A stretch of 64,000 bases of DNA from Acidobacteriota bacterium (GTDB lineage: Bacteria; Actinomycetota; Acidimicrobiia; Acidimicrobiales; Ilumatobacteraceae): assembly GCA_018970175.1 (NCBI GenBank), contig JAGWWV010000003.1, positions 1 to 64,000 on the forward strand, given 5' to 3'. Under the pieces are notes generated by a model. That model did not search any database, had not been told where the DNA came from, and worked only from the letters and a program-made list of their open reading frames with translations. The position numbers and the translations under genes are program-made. Of this stretch, positions 16,552 to 25,986 are shown piece by piece (the first letter of the stretch is position 1; each line of letters starts with the position of its first letter).

Positions 16552-17712
16552 ATGAAAATGTTTGACCAGGCATCGATTCAATTTGTCATCGTTCTTGCGC
16601 TGATTGGAGCATGTCTGTGGTTTGTACTCGCTTTCGTCATCGAAGTGTTGCGAACTCTCGGACGTGCCAATCATTGGATCGGCCCCACTCCGCAATGGCT
16701 CCGGGTCATGGCGGTGTCGATTTCCTCACTTCTCTCGACACCAAAGCTTGCAGCCGCGGAAACGGGCGAGGCCCGACAAGCTGCCGAACGAAGTGACGGT
16801 GGCTCAGGAGTCGGCGGGTTGCTTCTGGGTGGTTCCATCGCAGCCAATGTCGCGTTCGCCGGGATTCATCTTCGGCGACATTTGGCGTCTGTTCGAGCAC
16901 AAAAATTCTCGGAAGGTGATGTCGGCAAGGTCATGCCGTCTCCGCCCGCGGATGAACTCCGACCTCCTCCTGAGTGGGACCTTGTCGTACGCGTCTTGGG
17001 AGCCCCGGTGATCGAGACTCGTTGTGGGGTGCGGGTTCCTTTCGAACGGGGGAAGGCGCTCGAGCTTTTGGTGTGGATGATCGAACACCGTGAAGCCTCC
17101 ACACGCTCGGCGGCGAGGACCGCATTGTGGGATGGTGTGGTGAAGGACTCAACGTTTTCCAACGTCGTCTCAGAGGCCCGCAGAGCGCTGAATTCAGTCT
17201 CACCCAGAATGGACGATGAGTGGATTCCGCGAACCTTCACCGACGAATTACCTCTGGCCCCGGGGATCGTCACTGACGCCGAGATTCTCGACGTCGCCTT
17301 GAAGCGCTTTGCCTCGCAACCAGATGAGCACCTTTCGCACTTGGTGGAAAGCCTGGCCGGCGTTCGGAACCTGCCCTTCGCGGGAGCCGACTACGCCTGG
17401 GCGGACGGCGAGGGAATCACGACGTCGCATGTGATCAAAGTCGTCAAAGCAGCCGTGCTGGTGGGGGAGCATGCGATTGCGCGCAATGACAATGACTTGC
17501 TGTTCATGGCGACAGAACGTGGACTTCGAGTGTTGCCCGGACACGAGGAACTCGTCTCGTTACGAATGAAGGGCCACGCCCGGTGCGGGAATCGAACGGC
17601 CATCAAGTACGAGTGGGAGAGCTACGCGCGCGCAGTCGAGGCCGACTCGTGGGCGGGAGCTGCACCGAGTCCCGAACTCGAAGAATTGGCCAGAGAGTTG
17701 TCAAAGCAATGA
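16552..17712 (+). CDS. Membrane-anchored winged-helix/BTAD (SARP-like) protein
   Basis: The 386-aa protein has one clear transmembrane helix (about 10-32) and a second hydrophobic stretch (GGLLLGGSIAANVAFAGI, about 87-104). A soluble part follows with an OmpR/SARP-type winged helix (VRVLGAPVIETRCGVRVPFE, then KALELLVWMIEHRE and ARRALNS; about 145-225) and a helical bacterial transcriptional activation domain (about 255-385). SARP proteins are usually soluble activators; here the DNA-binding fold is tethered to the membrane. It begins 3 bases after the TadG-like stop and ends the operon, so it may couple pilus state to gene expression. That role is inference. Confidence 0.7.
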   Translation: MKMFDQASIQFVIVLALIGACLWFVLAFVIEVLRTLGRANHWIGPTPQWLRVMAVSISSLLSTPKLAAAETGEARQAAERSDGGSGVGGLLLGGSIAANVAFAGIHLRRHLASVRAQKFSEGDVGKVMPSPPADELRPPPEWDLVVRVLGAPVIETRCGVRVPFERGKALELLVWMIEHREASTRSAARTALWDGVVKDSTFSNVVSEARRALNSVSPRMDDEWIPRTFTDELPLAPGIVTDAEILDVALKRFASQPDEHLSHLVESLAGVRNLPFAGADYAWADGEGITTSHVIKVVKAAVLVGEHAIARNDNDLLFMATERGLRVLPGHEELVSLRMKGHARCGNRTAIKYEWESYARAVEADSWAGAAPSPELEELARELSKQ

Positions 17713-17738
17713 CGATGAGTTACTCTCTTTTTCACACA

Positions 17739-17782
17739 CCCGCCGCTGCGGTCTTCGGACCGCCCGGCGGGCTTATATTTTC
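17739..17782 (+). terminator. Intrinsic terminator of the Tad operon
   Basis: A strong hairpin (CCCGCC...GGCGGG outer arms with GCGGTC-TTCG-GACCGC inner arms and a stable TTCG tetraloop, 17739-17771) is followed by CTTATATTTT. It lies 26 bases after the BTAD gene stop and ends just before the NYN gene, whose GTG start is at 17794. Confidence 0.85.
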
Positions 17783-17793
17783 TGGCGGCTGAT

Positions 17794-18360
17794 GTGATCC
17801 GGCCAGTTGTTCTCTACGTCGATTACGAAAATCTTCGTCACTGGCAAGCCGACGCATTCGACCAGCACCCCGTGGATCTCAATGTGGTTGGTCTGGGAGA
17901 GTTGATTGCGGCCAGGAGACACGAAGAATCTCGCCTCATGCAAGTACGGGTCTATCGAGGTACTCCGAACCGAAAGACCGATCACGAGCGGGCTGAGCGC
18001 CAAGAACGTTGGCTTCGGCGAAGTCAATGCGATTCACGTTTTGTCTTCGTTACTCAACCTCTGAAGTATCGGTGGGATGGAATGAACTATCGTCCAATCG
18101 AGAAAGGCATCGACGTTTCACTGGCGATTGATCTAGTGATGCACCCATTCAAGTTTCCGCGTTGTGCCGCAGTGCTTCTCTCACGAGACCAAGATTTTCA
18201 ACCCGCTCTCGATGTATTTGTCGAATTCGCGGCAGGTGAAACGCCCCTTGAAGTTGCCTCCTGCCCATCGCTCAGCAGGCTTTACCTGGGCACAAGCAAG
18301 CGACCATGGTGCCACTTCTTGTCGCGCGAGGATTTTGAGGCGATTCGCGACGTCGGTTAA
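17794..18360 (+). CDS. NYN-domain (PIN-like) protein
   Basis: The 188-aa protein starts with VVLYVDYENLR, the first acidic motif of the NYN nuclease fold. It also has EKGIDVSLAIDLVM and LLSRDQDFQPAL, the remaining conserved acidic residues of a metal-dependent RNase. NYN proteins process or degrade RNA; the target here is unknown. Start is a GTG immediately after the Tad terminator, so it probably has its own promoter inside or after that hairpin, or depends on read-through. It is convergent with radA, with a 4-base stop overlap. Confidence 0.75.
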   Translation: MIRPVVLYVDYENLRHWQADAFDQHPVDLNVVGLGELIAARRHEESRLMQVRVYRGTPNRKTDHERAERQERWLRRSQCDSRFVFVTQPLKYRWDGMNYRPIEKGIDVSLAIDLVMHPFKFPRCAAVLLSRDQDFQPALDVFVEFAAGETPLEVASCPSLSRLYLGTSKRPWCHFLSREDFEAIRDVG

Positions 18361-19733
18361 TCGGCGAAGGCGCCGGTGAGGCCGGCGAGGGAGAGCGCCT
18401 CGTTGATGGTGGCGGCGGTGTCGACACGGATTCCTTGTACCTTGGCGGATGCGGAAGCGGGGACAATTGCGCGGGTGAAGCCGAGGCGCGCGGCTTCGGT
18501 GAGGCGACGGCCAACTTGTGCGACCTGACGCACTTCGCCGGCGAGGCCGACTTCACCGACGACGACGAGGTCGGCGGGGAGTGGTTTGTTCGCGACGGCA
18601 GAGACGAGCGCGAGACACATGCCGAGGTCGGCGCCGGGTTCGGACAACTTCACCCCACCAACGACGGATGCATAAACCTCGTGACCGGCGAGCGACACTC
18701 GCGCGCGGCGTTCGAGGACGGCGAGAAGAAGTGCGAGACGACCCGAGTCGACGCCTTGTGCGGAGCGCCGTGGTGGAGCGCCACCCGACACGGGATTGGT
18801 GAGCGCCTGTAGTTCGACGAGGAGGGGTCGCTGACCTTCGAGCGTGGGAACGACGACCGATCCTGGAACACCGGTACGACGGTCGGCGAGAAAGAGTTGA
18901 CTCGCATCGGGCACGCCGACCATTCCGGTCTCGGTCATTTCGAAGAGTCCGAGTTCGGACGTCGGGCCGAAACGGTGTTTTGCGGCGCGAAGGAGGCGAA
19001 GGGCGTGGTGGCGTTCGCCTTCGAATGACAGCACGGTGTCGACGACATGTTCGAGCACCCGAGGTCCGGCGAGACCGCCTTCTTTGGTGACGTGTCCCAC
19101 CATGATCACCGGCAGGTTGCGGTGTTTGGCCTCTTGCACGAGTCGATGCGCACAGCCCCGAACTTGGACCACCGATCCCGGGGGTGACGACAGTTCGGGG
19201 TCGGCGATCGTTTGGATGCTGTCGATGACGACGAGGTCGGGGGAGACCTGTTGGATCGCATTGAAGATGTTGGGCAGGCTCATTTCGGCGAGCAGCCACA
19301 CGTTGTCGCTGAGCGCACCAAGACGTTCGGCCCGCAGCCGGACTTGCTGGGTGCTTTCTTCGGCCGTGACGTAGAGGGTTTTCTTTGGCCACGCGGCGAG
19401 TAGCTGCATGAGGAGAGTGCTCTTGCCGATTCCGGGTTCGCCTCCGAGCAGGGTGACTGAACCCGGGACGAGACCGCCGCCGAGGACGCGGTCGAGTTCG
19501 GGGATGGTCGTGGGTTGTGGCTGGCCAACGGCACTGTCGATTTCAGTGATCGGCTTTGGCTCACCCGGTGCAATGAGCGACATGCCGACGGCGAGTGAGG
19601 CGAGCTGAGGTTCGGGGCCTTCGACGTCTTCGACGAGAGAGTTCCATGCGCCACACGACACGCACTTGCCCGACCATTTCGGGAACGAGCCGGTGCATTC
19701 GGTGCATCGGTAGACCAGTCGAAGTTTTGCCAT
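18357..19733 (-). CDS. radA: DNA repair protein RadA
   Basis: The 458-aa protein has all RadA parts in order. An N-terminal zinc finger has C10, C13, C24 and C27 (RCTEC, then KCVSCGAW). It is followed by the RecA-like ATPase with Walker A GGEPGIGKST, the RadA-specific KHRFGPTSELG (KNRFG motif) and a C-terminal Lon-protease-like domain. RadA is a branch-migrating motor that acts after RecA strand exchange. The ATG at 19733 sits just before the zinc finger; the longer open frame to 19961 has no RadA similarity. lppM lies 31 bases upstream on the same strand. Confidence 0.95.
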   Translation of the reverse strand: MAKLRLVYRCTECTGSFPKWSGKCVSCGAWNSLVEDVEGPEPQLASLAVGMSLIAPGEPKPITEIDSAVGQPQPTTIPELDRVLGGGLVPGSVTLLGGEPGIGKSTLLMQLLAAWPKKTLYVTAEESTQQVRLRAERLGALSDNVWLLAEMSLPNIFNAIQQVSPDLVVIDSIQTIADPELSSPPGSVVQVRGCAHRLVQEAKHRNLPVIMVGHVTKEGGLAGPRVLEHVVDTVLSFEGERHHALRLLRAAKHRFGPTSELGLFEMTETGMVGVPDASQLFLADRRTGVPGSVVVPTLEGQRPLLVELQALTNPVSGGAPPRRSAQGVDSGRLALLLAVLERRARVSLAGHEVYASVVGGVKLSEPGADLGMCLALVSAVANKPLPADLVVVGEVGLAGEVRQVAQVGRRLTEAARLGFTRAIVPASASAKVQGIRVDTAATINEALSLAGLTGAFAD

Positions 19734-19764
19734 CGCGACAACGATAGGCGACGGGTGTCGCGCG

Positions 19765-20562
19765 CTATTCCTCGACTTCGACGTAGCGAGGGCGCCGTGA
19801 TTGTCGGCGCCACACGCGGAAACCAACCCAGCCGATGAATGCGAGCCATGCGAGAAGAAGGGCCCGTGCGACGAACGAGAGAATCCCTCCGATGGTGCCT
19901 GCCACATCAACTTCGTTCGTGGTGGTGGCAAGGTCGACGGGGGTGCCGTCGGTGGCGACACGCCATGTCAACATTCCGTCCTGTGCGGCTCCGGTTGTCG
20001 ACTCGACCTTGCCCGGAAGTTTCGCATTGACCTGCAGGCTGATTGCCTTGCCGAGGTCGAGCCCCGCGTCGCGCACGGTTTCCTCGTAGGGCGTTGCGCC
20101 GACGACCTGGAGGAGTTGATCGTCGGCAAACGCCTGCAAGCCGCCGGTGACTTCGAGTCTTCCCGTCAACTTCCATACCGAGTCGCGCGACTTGCCTTCA
20201 CGGGTGATTCGCACGTCGCGGAACGGACCACGACTTCCATTGATCTGGGTGAGCAAGGCGCTCGCCTGTGTTTCGTTGTCGAACGGGTGCGAGAGAAGAA
20301 CCCGCAGACCGCCGTCTTCAGTCGCCTCGGGGCCCGTGATCTTCCAACCTGCCGCAACCATGTCGGAAAAGTCGAGGTCGGTCGACAGGCGCGGTACCTG
20401 TTTGACGATGTCGCTGTCGGCCGTGACGAGTACGTCGAGCGAACCTGACCCGTCGCGTTCGACGGTGATGGAGACGATCGAGTCGACCCGACAGGATGTG
20501 AGGAGAACCACGCAAGCAACACCCGCAACAAGTGCGGCGAGTCGTTTGCGCAGTCGGGTCAC
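19765..20562 (-). CDS. LppM family lipoprotein
   Basis: The 265-aa protein begins with a signal peptide and lipobox ending LLTSC (Cys24). A beta-rich LppM domain follows (about 25-200), then a transmembrane helix near the C-terminus (about 228-250) with a basic tail. Mycobacterial LppM is a surface lipoprotein involved in host-cell handling; in free-living actinobacteria its role is unknown. The start is a GTG that overlaps the clpC stop by 4 bases (GTGA), so it is translationally coupled to clpC. Confidence 0.78.
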   Translation of the reverse strand: MTRLRKRLAALVAGVACVVLLTSCRVDSIVSITVERDGSGSLDVLVTADSDIVKQVPRLSTDLDFSDMVAAGWKITGPEATEDGGLRVLLSHPFDNETQASALLTQINGSRGPFRDVRITREGKSRDSVWKLTGRLEVTGGLQAFADDQLLQVVGATPYEETVRDAGLDLGKAISLQVNAKLPGKVESTTGAAQDGMLTWRVATDGTPVDLATTTNEVDVAGTIGGILSFVARALLLAWLAFIGWVGFRVWRRQSRRPRYVEVEE

Positions 20563-23108
20563 TCGGGAGTGGCCGGGTTGCCGTCGCCGGCGCCGGCGAG
20601 TTCAACTGCCGACGGCGGCTGGAAACCCTCGACGGCGCGGAAGCAGAAGCGCGATGAACCGGCCTTGTCGGGGTCGTCCTCGGTGTCGACGACGATGATC
20701 GTGCCGGCGACGAACTCCTTGTAGAGAATCTTCTCCGACAGCGGGTCTTCGACGAATCGCTGGATCGCACGACGCAGCGGACGAGCACCGAGCTGCGGGT
20801 CGTAGCCACGCTCGGCGAGAAGCTCTTTCGCGCTCTGCGTGAGTTCGATGCCGAGGCCCTGGCTTTCGAGCTGTGAAGCCAAGCGCTTGGTCATGAGGTC
20901 GACCATCTGCATGACTTCTTGCTTCGCCAGTTCGTGGAAAACGATGATCTCGTCGATGCGGTTCAGGAATTCGGGGCGGAAGTGCGCCTTGAGTGCATCG
21001 TTGACCTTCTCCTTCATGCGCTCGTACGAAACCGCTTCATCGTTCTTCGTGAAGCCGACGTTGGCCTTGCGCAGGTCTTGCGTGCCGAGGTTCGAGGTCA
21101 TGATGAGCACCGTGTTGCGGAAGTCGACGGTGCGACCCTGGCTGTCGGTGAGGCGACCCTCTTCGAGGATCTGCAGCAGGGTGTTGAAAACGTCGGGGTG
21201 AGCCTTTTCGATTTCGTCGAAGAGAACGACACTGAACGGGCGACGACGCACGGCCTCGGTGAGCTGGCCACCCTCTTCGTAACCGACATAGCCGGGGGGC
21301 GAACCGACGAGGCGACTGACCGTGTGCTTCTCCATGTACTCGGACATGTCGAGAGCAATCAACGCATCATCGTCACCGAAGAGGAAATTGGCAAGCGTCT
21401 TTGCGAGTTCGGTCTTGCCGACGCCGGTGGGTCCGAGGAAGATGAACGAACCACTGGGACGCTTCGGGTCCTTCAGGCCGGCGCGTGTGCGGCGAATACT
21501 CTGCGACACCGCCTTGACGGCGTTTTCCTGGCCAATGATGCGCTTGTGGAGCTCGGCCTCCATGTTGAGAAGCTTCGCGGTTTCTTCTTCGGTGAGCTTG
21601 TAGACGGGAATTCCCGTCCACAAGCTGAGGACCTCGGCGATTGCCTCTTCGTTGACCTCGTCGAAGAGGTCGACGCCCTGCGCCTTGACCTCGGCCTCTC
21701 TGTGCGCACGCTCTTCGAGAAGCGAACGCTCTTGGTCGCGAAGTCGGCCGGCCTCTTCGAAACGCTGTTCCTCGACGGCCTTTTTCTTCGCGTCCTGAAC
21801 TTCGGAGATGCGGTTTTCGAGGTCCTTCAGGTCGGGTGGGGTCTGCATGCGCTTGATGCGCAGACGGCTGCCGGCCTCGTCGATGAGGTCGATGGCCTTG
21901 TCGGGCAGGTGACGGTCACTGATGTAGCGATCGGCCAGATTCGCTGCTGCGACGAGGGCCTGATCGGTGATCGTGACGCGGTGGTGCGACTCGTACTTGT
22001 CGCGAATGCCCTTCAGGATTTCGATCGTGTGGGCAAGCGTGGGTTCGTCGACCTTGACTGGTTGGAAGCGGCGTTCGAGGGCCGCGTCTTTCTCGAGATG
22101 CTTGCGGTACTCGTCGAGCGTCGTTGCGCCGATCGTCTGAAGTTCACCGCGGGCAAGCATCGGCTTGAGGATCGATGCGGCGTCGATCGCGCCTTCCGCA
22201 GCGCCCGCACCGACGAGCGTGTGGATCTCGTCGATGAAGAGGATGATGTCGCCGCGTGTCTTGATTTCCTTCAGCACCTTCTTCAAGCGCTCTTCGAAGT
22301 CACCGCGGTAGCGACTGCCGGCGACAAGTGCGCCGAGGTCGAGCGTGTACAGCTGCTTGTTCTTCAGTGTCTCGGGAATGTCGTTGCTGACGATCTTCTG
22401 TGCGAGACCTTCGACGATTGCGGTCTTGCCGACGCCGGGTTCTCCGATGAGGACGGGGTTGTTCTTCGTGCGGCGCGAAAGAATCTGCATGACGCGTTCC
22501 ATCTCGCGGTGGCGACCGATGACGGGATCGAGCTTCTTTTCCTTCGCAGCCTGCGTGAGATTGCGTCCGAACTGGTCGAGGATCTGGCTGCCGCCCTTGT
22601 CGCCTTGTTCTTCCTTGCTGGCAGATGCGCCGCCGGAAGGCTGACCTTCGGTCTTGCCACCGGCCGGACCCTGGTAGCCACTGAGCAACTGAATGACCTG
22701 CTGGCGCACGCGACCGAGGTCGGCACCCAACTTGACGAGAACCTGCGCGGCGACACCCTCGCCCTCGCGGATGAGTCCGAGGAGGATGTGCTCGGTGCCG
22801 ATGTAGTTGTGACCCAATTGGAGCGCCTCGCGGAGCGAGAGCTCGAGAACCTTCTTGGCGCGCGGCGTGAAGGGGATGTGACCCGAGGGCGATGAACCGC
22901 CCTGCCCGATGATGTCTTCGACCTGCGCCCGCACGGCCTCGAGGGAGATGCTGAGCGATTCCAACGCTTTGGCCGCGACACCCTCACCCTCGTGGATGAG
23001 ACCCAAGAGGATGTGCTCGGTGCCGATGTAGGAGTGGTTGAGAAGACGTGCTTCTTCCTGCGCGAGAACGACCACTCGCCGCGCCCTGTCGGTAAAGCGT
23101 TCGAACAA
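20559..23108 (-). CDS. clpC: ATP-dependent Clp protease ATP-binding subunit ClpC
   Basis: The 849-aa protein is typical of ClpC. It has two Clp-N repeats (about 1-145, each with [11 protein letters not shown]) and a first AAA+ module with Walker A GEPGVGKT at 223-230. It also has a UVR coiled coil ([20 protein letters not shown]) and a second AAA+ module with GPTGVGKT. It unfolds substrates for ClpP. The start is taken as TTG at 23108 because it yields [20 protein letters not shown], the conserved ClpC N-terminus, and GAAGGGCGG precedes it; the longer frame to 23276 adds unrelated residues. The lppM and radA genes follow on the same strand. Confidence 0.96.
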   Translation of the reverse strand: MFERFTDRARRVVVLAQEEARLLNHSYIGTEHILLGLIHEGEGVAAKALESLSISLEAVRAQVEDIIGQGGSSPSGHIPFTPRAKKVLELSLREALQLGHNYIGTEHILLGLIREGEGVAAQVLVKLGADLGRVRQQVIQLLSGYQGPAGGKTEGQPSGGASASKEEQGDKGGSQILDQFGRNLTQAAKEKKLDPVIGRHREMERVMQILSRRTKNNPVLIGEPGVGKTAIVEGLAQKIVSNDIPETLKNKQLYTLDLGALVAGSRYRGDFEERLKKVLKEIKTRGDIILFIDEIHTLVGAGAAEGAIDAASILKPMLARGELQTIGATTLDEYRKHLEKDAALERRFQPVKVDEPTLAHTIEILKGIRDKYESHHRVTITDQALVAAANLADRYISDRHLPDKAIDLIDEAGSRLRIKRMQTPPDLKDLENRISEVQDAKKKAVEEQRFEEAGRLRDQERSLLEERAHREAEVKAQGVDLFDEVNEEAIAEVLSLWTGIPVYKLTEEETAKLLNMEAELHKRIIGQENAVKAVSQSIRRTRAGLKDPKRPSGSFIFLGPTGVGKTELAKTLANFLFGDDDALIALDMSEYMEKHTVSRLVGSPPGYVGYEEGGQLTEAVRRRPFSVVLFDEIEKAHPDVFNTLLQILEEGRLTDSQGRTVDFRNTVLIMTSNLGTQDLRKANVGFTKNDEAVSYERMKEKVNDALKAHFRPEFLNRIDEIIVFHELAKQEVMQMVDLMTKRLASQLESQGLGIELTQSAKELLAERGYDPQLGARPLRRAIQRFVEDPLSEKILYKEFVAGTIIVVDTEDDPDKAGSSRFCFRAVEGFQPPSAVELAGAGDGNPATPE

Positions 23109-23210
23109 TTTGACCGCCCTTCGCCACTGCCGTGTCCGGCAATAAACAACTGAAAGAAAGTGTATCGGCAGCGTTGGGGGAGTCTGCACCGCAGGTCCTA
23201 ACCTGCGGGC

Positions 23211-24200
23211 GTGTCCGTTGGCTCCCCGCTTCTCGATTTGCCCACCATGGGCGCCGACCGCGAACGGGTCGAGCAAGCAATGCTCGCCGCGGTGCGAACC
23301 TCGGACGATTATCTCACCGAAATCGCTTCACACCTCATTTCTGCGGGGGGCAAGCGACTTCGTCCGGTTATGACGATTGTCGCAAGTCTCGTGGCCGACT
23401 CCGTGCCGGGTTCCGCGTCGAACGACGCAATCCAGGGTGGAATCGCCTGTGAGTTGGTGCACCTCGGATCGCTGTACCACGACGACGTGATGGACGAGTC
23501 CACAACCCGACGCGGTGTCGAAACTGTCAACGCGAAGTGGGGAAATCTTCAGGCGATTCTCGCCGGTGATTTCCTGCTCGCTCGTGCCTCGGAGATTGCC
23601 GCATCGCTCGGTACCGAAGTCGCGGGCTTGCTGGCCCGGACGATCGGTCAGTTGTGTGAGGGGCAGATCGAGGAACTGCGGTTCACCTACAAGCCCGAAC
23701 GACCGCTCGATGCGTACCTCTCGAGCATCGAAGGGAAAACGGCATCGCTCTACAGCACGGCTGCCCGGATCGGCGGAATCGTTGCCGGTCTCGACCGACC
23801 GGCCATCGACAGCCTGACCGCGTACGGTACCGCCTACGGAATGGTCTTCCAGATCGTCGACGACATTCTCGACATCACCGCGACTGATGCAGAACTCGGC
23901 AAGCCGGCGGGACACGACATGGTCGAAGGCGTCTACACATTGCCCGTGATGCACACCCTTGCCGCGGGCGGCCCGGGGGCAGATGAACTGCGACGGATGC
24001 TCGGTCGGCCGTTGAACCGTCGCAAGCAACGTCGCGCTCTCGACATCGTCAGGTCGGGCAACGGCGTTGAACTCGCTATTGCAACGGCGAAGGAGTTCGT
24101 TGTCCGGGCCGAGACCGCATGCGACGCGCTACCGTCCACGCCGGCAACGAACGCGCTGCGCAGGGCGACCGAGTCGCTGTTGTCGTCAGTCGTTCGCTGA
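23211..24200 (+). CDS. Polyprenyl (long-chain isoprenyl) diphosphate synthase
   Basis: The 329-aa protein from GTG 23211 has the first aspartate-rich motif DDVMDE in LVHLGSLYHDDVMDESTTRR, the region GGKRLRP near the N-terminus, GDFLLARASE, and the second Asp motif in FQIVDDILDITA. It condenses isopentenyl diphosphate units onto an allylic primer to make the side chain of menaquinone or a related lipid. Chain length cannot be fixed by eye. It is divergent from clpC and ends with a 15-base convergent overlap with the FAD enzyme gene. Confidence 0.9.
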   Translation: MSVGSPLLDLPTMGADRERVEQAMLAAVRTSDDYLTEIASHLISAGGKRLRPVMTIVASLVADSVPGSASNDAIQGGIACELVHLGSLYHDDVMDESTTRRGVETVNAKWGNLQAILAGDFLLARASEIAASLGTEVAGLLARTIGQLCEGQIEELRFTYKPERPLDAYLSSIEGKTASLYSTAARIGGIVAGLDRPAIDSLTAYGTAYGMVFQIVDDILDITATDAELGKPAGHDMVEGVYTLPVMHTLAAGGPGADELRRMLGRPLNRRKQRRALDIVRSGNGVELAIATAKEFVVRAETACDALPSTPATNALRRATESLLSSVVR

Positions 24201-25136
24201 TTGCACTGCGTCAGCGGCTGACAATCCGCTGAGCACCGCACCTTCGACACGCGGGCCGGCAAACGCATCACCTGCGACGACCATCGTGCCGGCGACATTC
24301 GCCCAATGTCGCTCGGGCCAGTTGCGCTGGGGTGTGGCAAAACGCCACCGCTTGAAATCGGATGCGGTGATACGTGTGCCGCCGAGATACGGCGACGCGG
24401 CTGCGATGAGAAGCGCCTTCGCCTCGTCGTGGGGGGTATCCCAGTGCGCTGCACTCCACGCCGGGTTTGCATGAAAAGTGACCGCGGGAACGGGTGACAC
24501 GCCCTTTGCGTGGTTGTCACCGATGAACGAAAAGACGTCGTCGGGGTTTTGCAGGGCACCCGGTGCGGGAACCGCGGATGATCCATCGAGAACCGCGAGC
24601 AGGCCGAGTGTTCGTTCGTAATCGATCGTCCGTAGTTCTTCGGGGAATTCGACGCCTGCAGTGAACGCAAAGCCGAAGCTCTGCGGTATCGGTGCCGTGA
24701 GAATCACTGCGTCGCTGTGGTGTGTATCGCCCGTGTCGAGAGTGGTGACCCACCCGCCTTCGGGAGCGGGTAGCACCGAAAAGACGAGAGATGAGGTGCG
24801 TACGTCGATATCTGTCGCGAGATGCTTGGCGATAGACGTCATTCCATGACGACCGACGTAGCGGGGATAACCGTCTTGTTCCGAACCGAATCCGTGGCAC
24901 CAGACGCGGACGACATCGCGATCGAGCCATTCGTCGACGATCCGCTGGAACCTCGGGTCGCGAACCGTGAAGAACTGTGCGCCGTGGTCGAAGACGGCCT
25001 CGCCAATGCGGCGTGTGGCGAGTCGACCACCAACGCCGCGCCCCTTGTCGAGCACGACGACAGAATGACCCGCCGACCGCAGTTCGCGCGCCGCGATGAG
25101 GCCGGAGAGACCGGCACCGACGATGACGACGTTCAT
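24186..25136 (-). CDS. FAD-dependent NAD(P)-type oxidoreductase (renalase/amine oxidase-like)
   Basis: The 316-aa protein opens with the FAD-binding Rossmann motif VVIVGAGLSGLIAARELRSAG, quoted as VVIVGAGLSGLIAA. It has GRGVGGRLATRR and FDHGAQFFTVRDPRF, characteristic of the renalase-like family. The C-terminus VAGDAFAGPRVEGAVLSG closes the FAD site. The family oxidises amines or dihydropyridine nucleotide isomers. It is the last gene of the minus-strand run that starts with tilS and follows the hydrolase gene by 7 bases. Confidence 0.82.
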   Translation of the reverse strand: MNVVIVGAGLSGLIAARELRSAGHSVVVLDKGRGVGGRLATRRIGEAVFDHGAQFFTVRDPRFQRIVDEWLDRDVVRVWCHGFGSEQDGYPRYVGRHGMTSIAKHLATDIDVRTSSLVFSVLPAPEGGWVTTLDTGDTHHSDAVILTAPIPQSFGFAFTAGVEFPEELRTIDYERTLGLLAVLDGSSAVPAPGALQNPDDVFSFIGDNHAKGVSPVPAVTFHANPAWSAAHWDTPHDEAKALLIAAASPYLGGTRITASDFKRWRFATPQRNWPERHWANVAGTMVVAGDAFAGPRVEGAVLSGLSAADAVQSAND

Positions 25137-25143
25137 GCCGTGT

Positions 25144-25986
25144 TCACGCCGTGGCGAAACTGCGGCGATAGGCGCGCTCGGCGCGTCGGAGGAACCCGAT
25201 CAACTCTTTGTTGAAAGTGGATGCGTGTTCGACCATGAAACCGTGGGCAGCGCCGGAAATGACGACCAGTTCGGCGGTGGGGATCTTCTCGGCCAGCATT
25301 TCACTGTCACCGCGCGGAGTGAGAATGTCTTGGTTGCCGACGATCACGAGTGTCGGAACGCGAATCGCGCCAACCGCTTCGCTGAGATGTTCGAGTTGCT
25401 CGGTACTGGAAAGAATCGCGTTGACCTGTGCCTGGAAGTCGGTGCCCGGCCGACCGAGTGCGAATGGCCCGAGCCAACCGAATGCCGGCCACAGACGACG
25501 AAGTGAACGCGGACCGATCACCCAGCGCGCCGCTTCCCGTCCGAGAGCGTCCATCCCCTTTGTCGCCGCGACTTGTGACCACTTCCCCAGAAGTTCACGG
25601 CGCCATTCGGGATTCGTTCCCGAAGTGCAGGCCAGTGTGAGGGAGCGGGTTCGGTGCGGGTACTTCACCGCGATGATCTGGGCTATCGCACCACCCATCG
25701 ACGCTCCGACGATGTGGGCGGTGTCGATTCCCTCGGCGTCGAGAACCTGCATTGCGTCGTCGGCCATGTCTTCGAGAGAAAACGGAACATCGGGACGATC
25801 GGATCTTCCGACTCCGCGGTTGTCTGGCGCGATGATTTTGTAGAGCGGGGCAAGCGCGAGGCGTTGCATGTCCCATCCGTGTAGGTCGGCACCGAGACCC
25901 TGGATCATGAGGACGGGTGGAGCCCCGGGGCGACCGGCAGCCTGGTAGTGAATGCGGACACCGTCGCGCATCGTTGCGTACGACAT
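25144..25986 (-). CDS. Alpha/beta hydrolase
   Basis: The 280-aa protein has the oxyanion region VLMIQGLGADLHGW, the nucleophile elbow GASMGGA and the catalytic His in SGAAHGFMVEH. It resembles the esterase/haloperoxidase-like branch (3-oxoadipate enol-lactonase-like), with GRSDRPDVP after the first strand. The ATG at 25986 overlaps the last base of the epimerase stop, so translation is coupled. No substrate can be assigned. Confidence 0.85.
   Translation of the reverse strand: MSYATMRDGVRIHYQAAGRPGAPPVLMIQGLGADLHGWDMQRLALAPLYKIIAPDNRGVGRSDRPDVPFSLEDMADDAMQVLDAEGIDTAHIVGASMGGAIAQIIAVKYPHRTRSLTLACTSGTNPEWRRELLGKWSQVAATKGMDALGREAARWVIGPRSLRRLWPAFGWLGPFALGRPGTDFQAQVNAILSSTEQLEHLSEAVGAIRVPTLVIVGNQDILTPRGDSEMLAEKIPTAELVVISGAAHGFMVEHASTFNKELIGFLRRAERAYRRSFATA

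Noticed and set aside
20919-22895. 658-aa plus-strand open frame
   Set aside because: Shadow of clpC, produced by biased codon use on the opposite strand.
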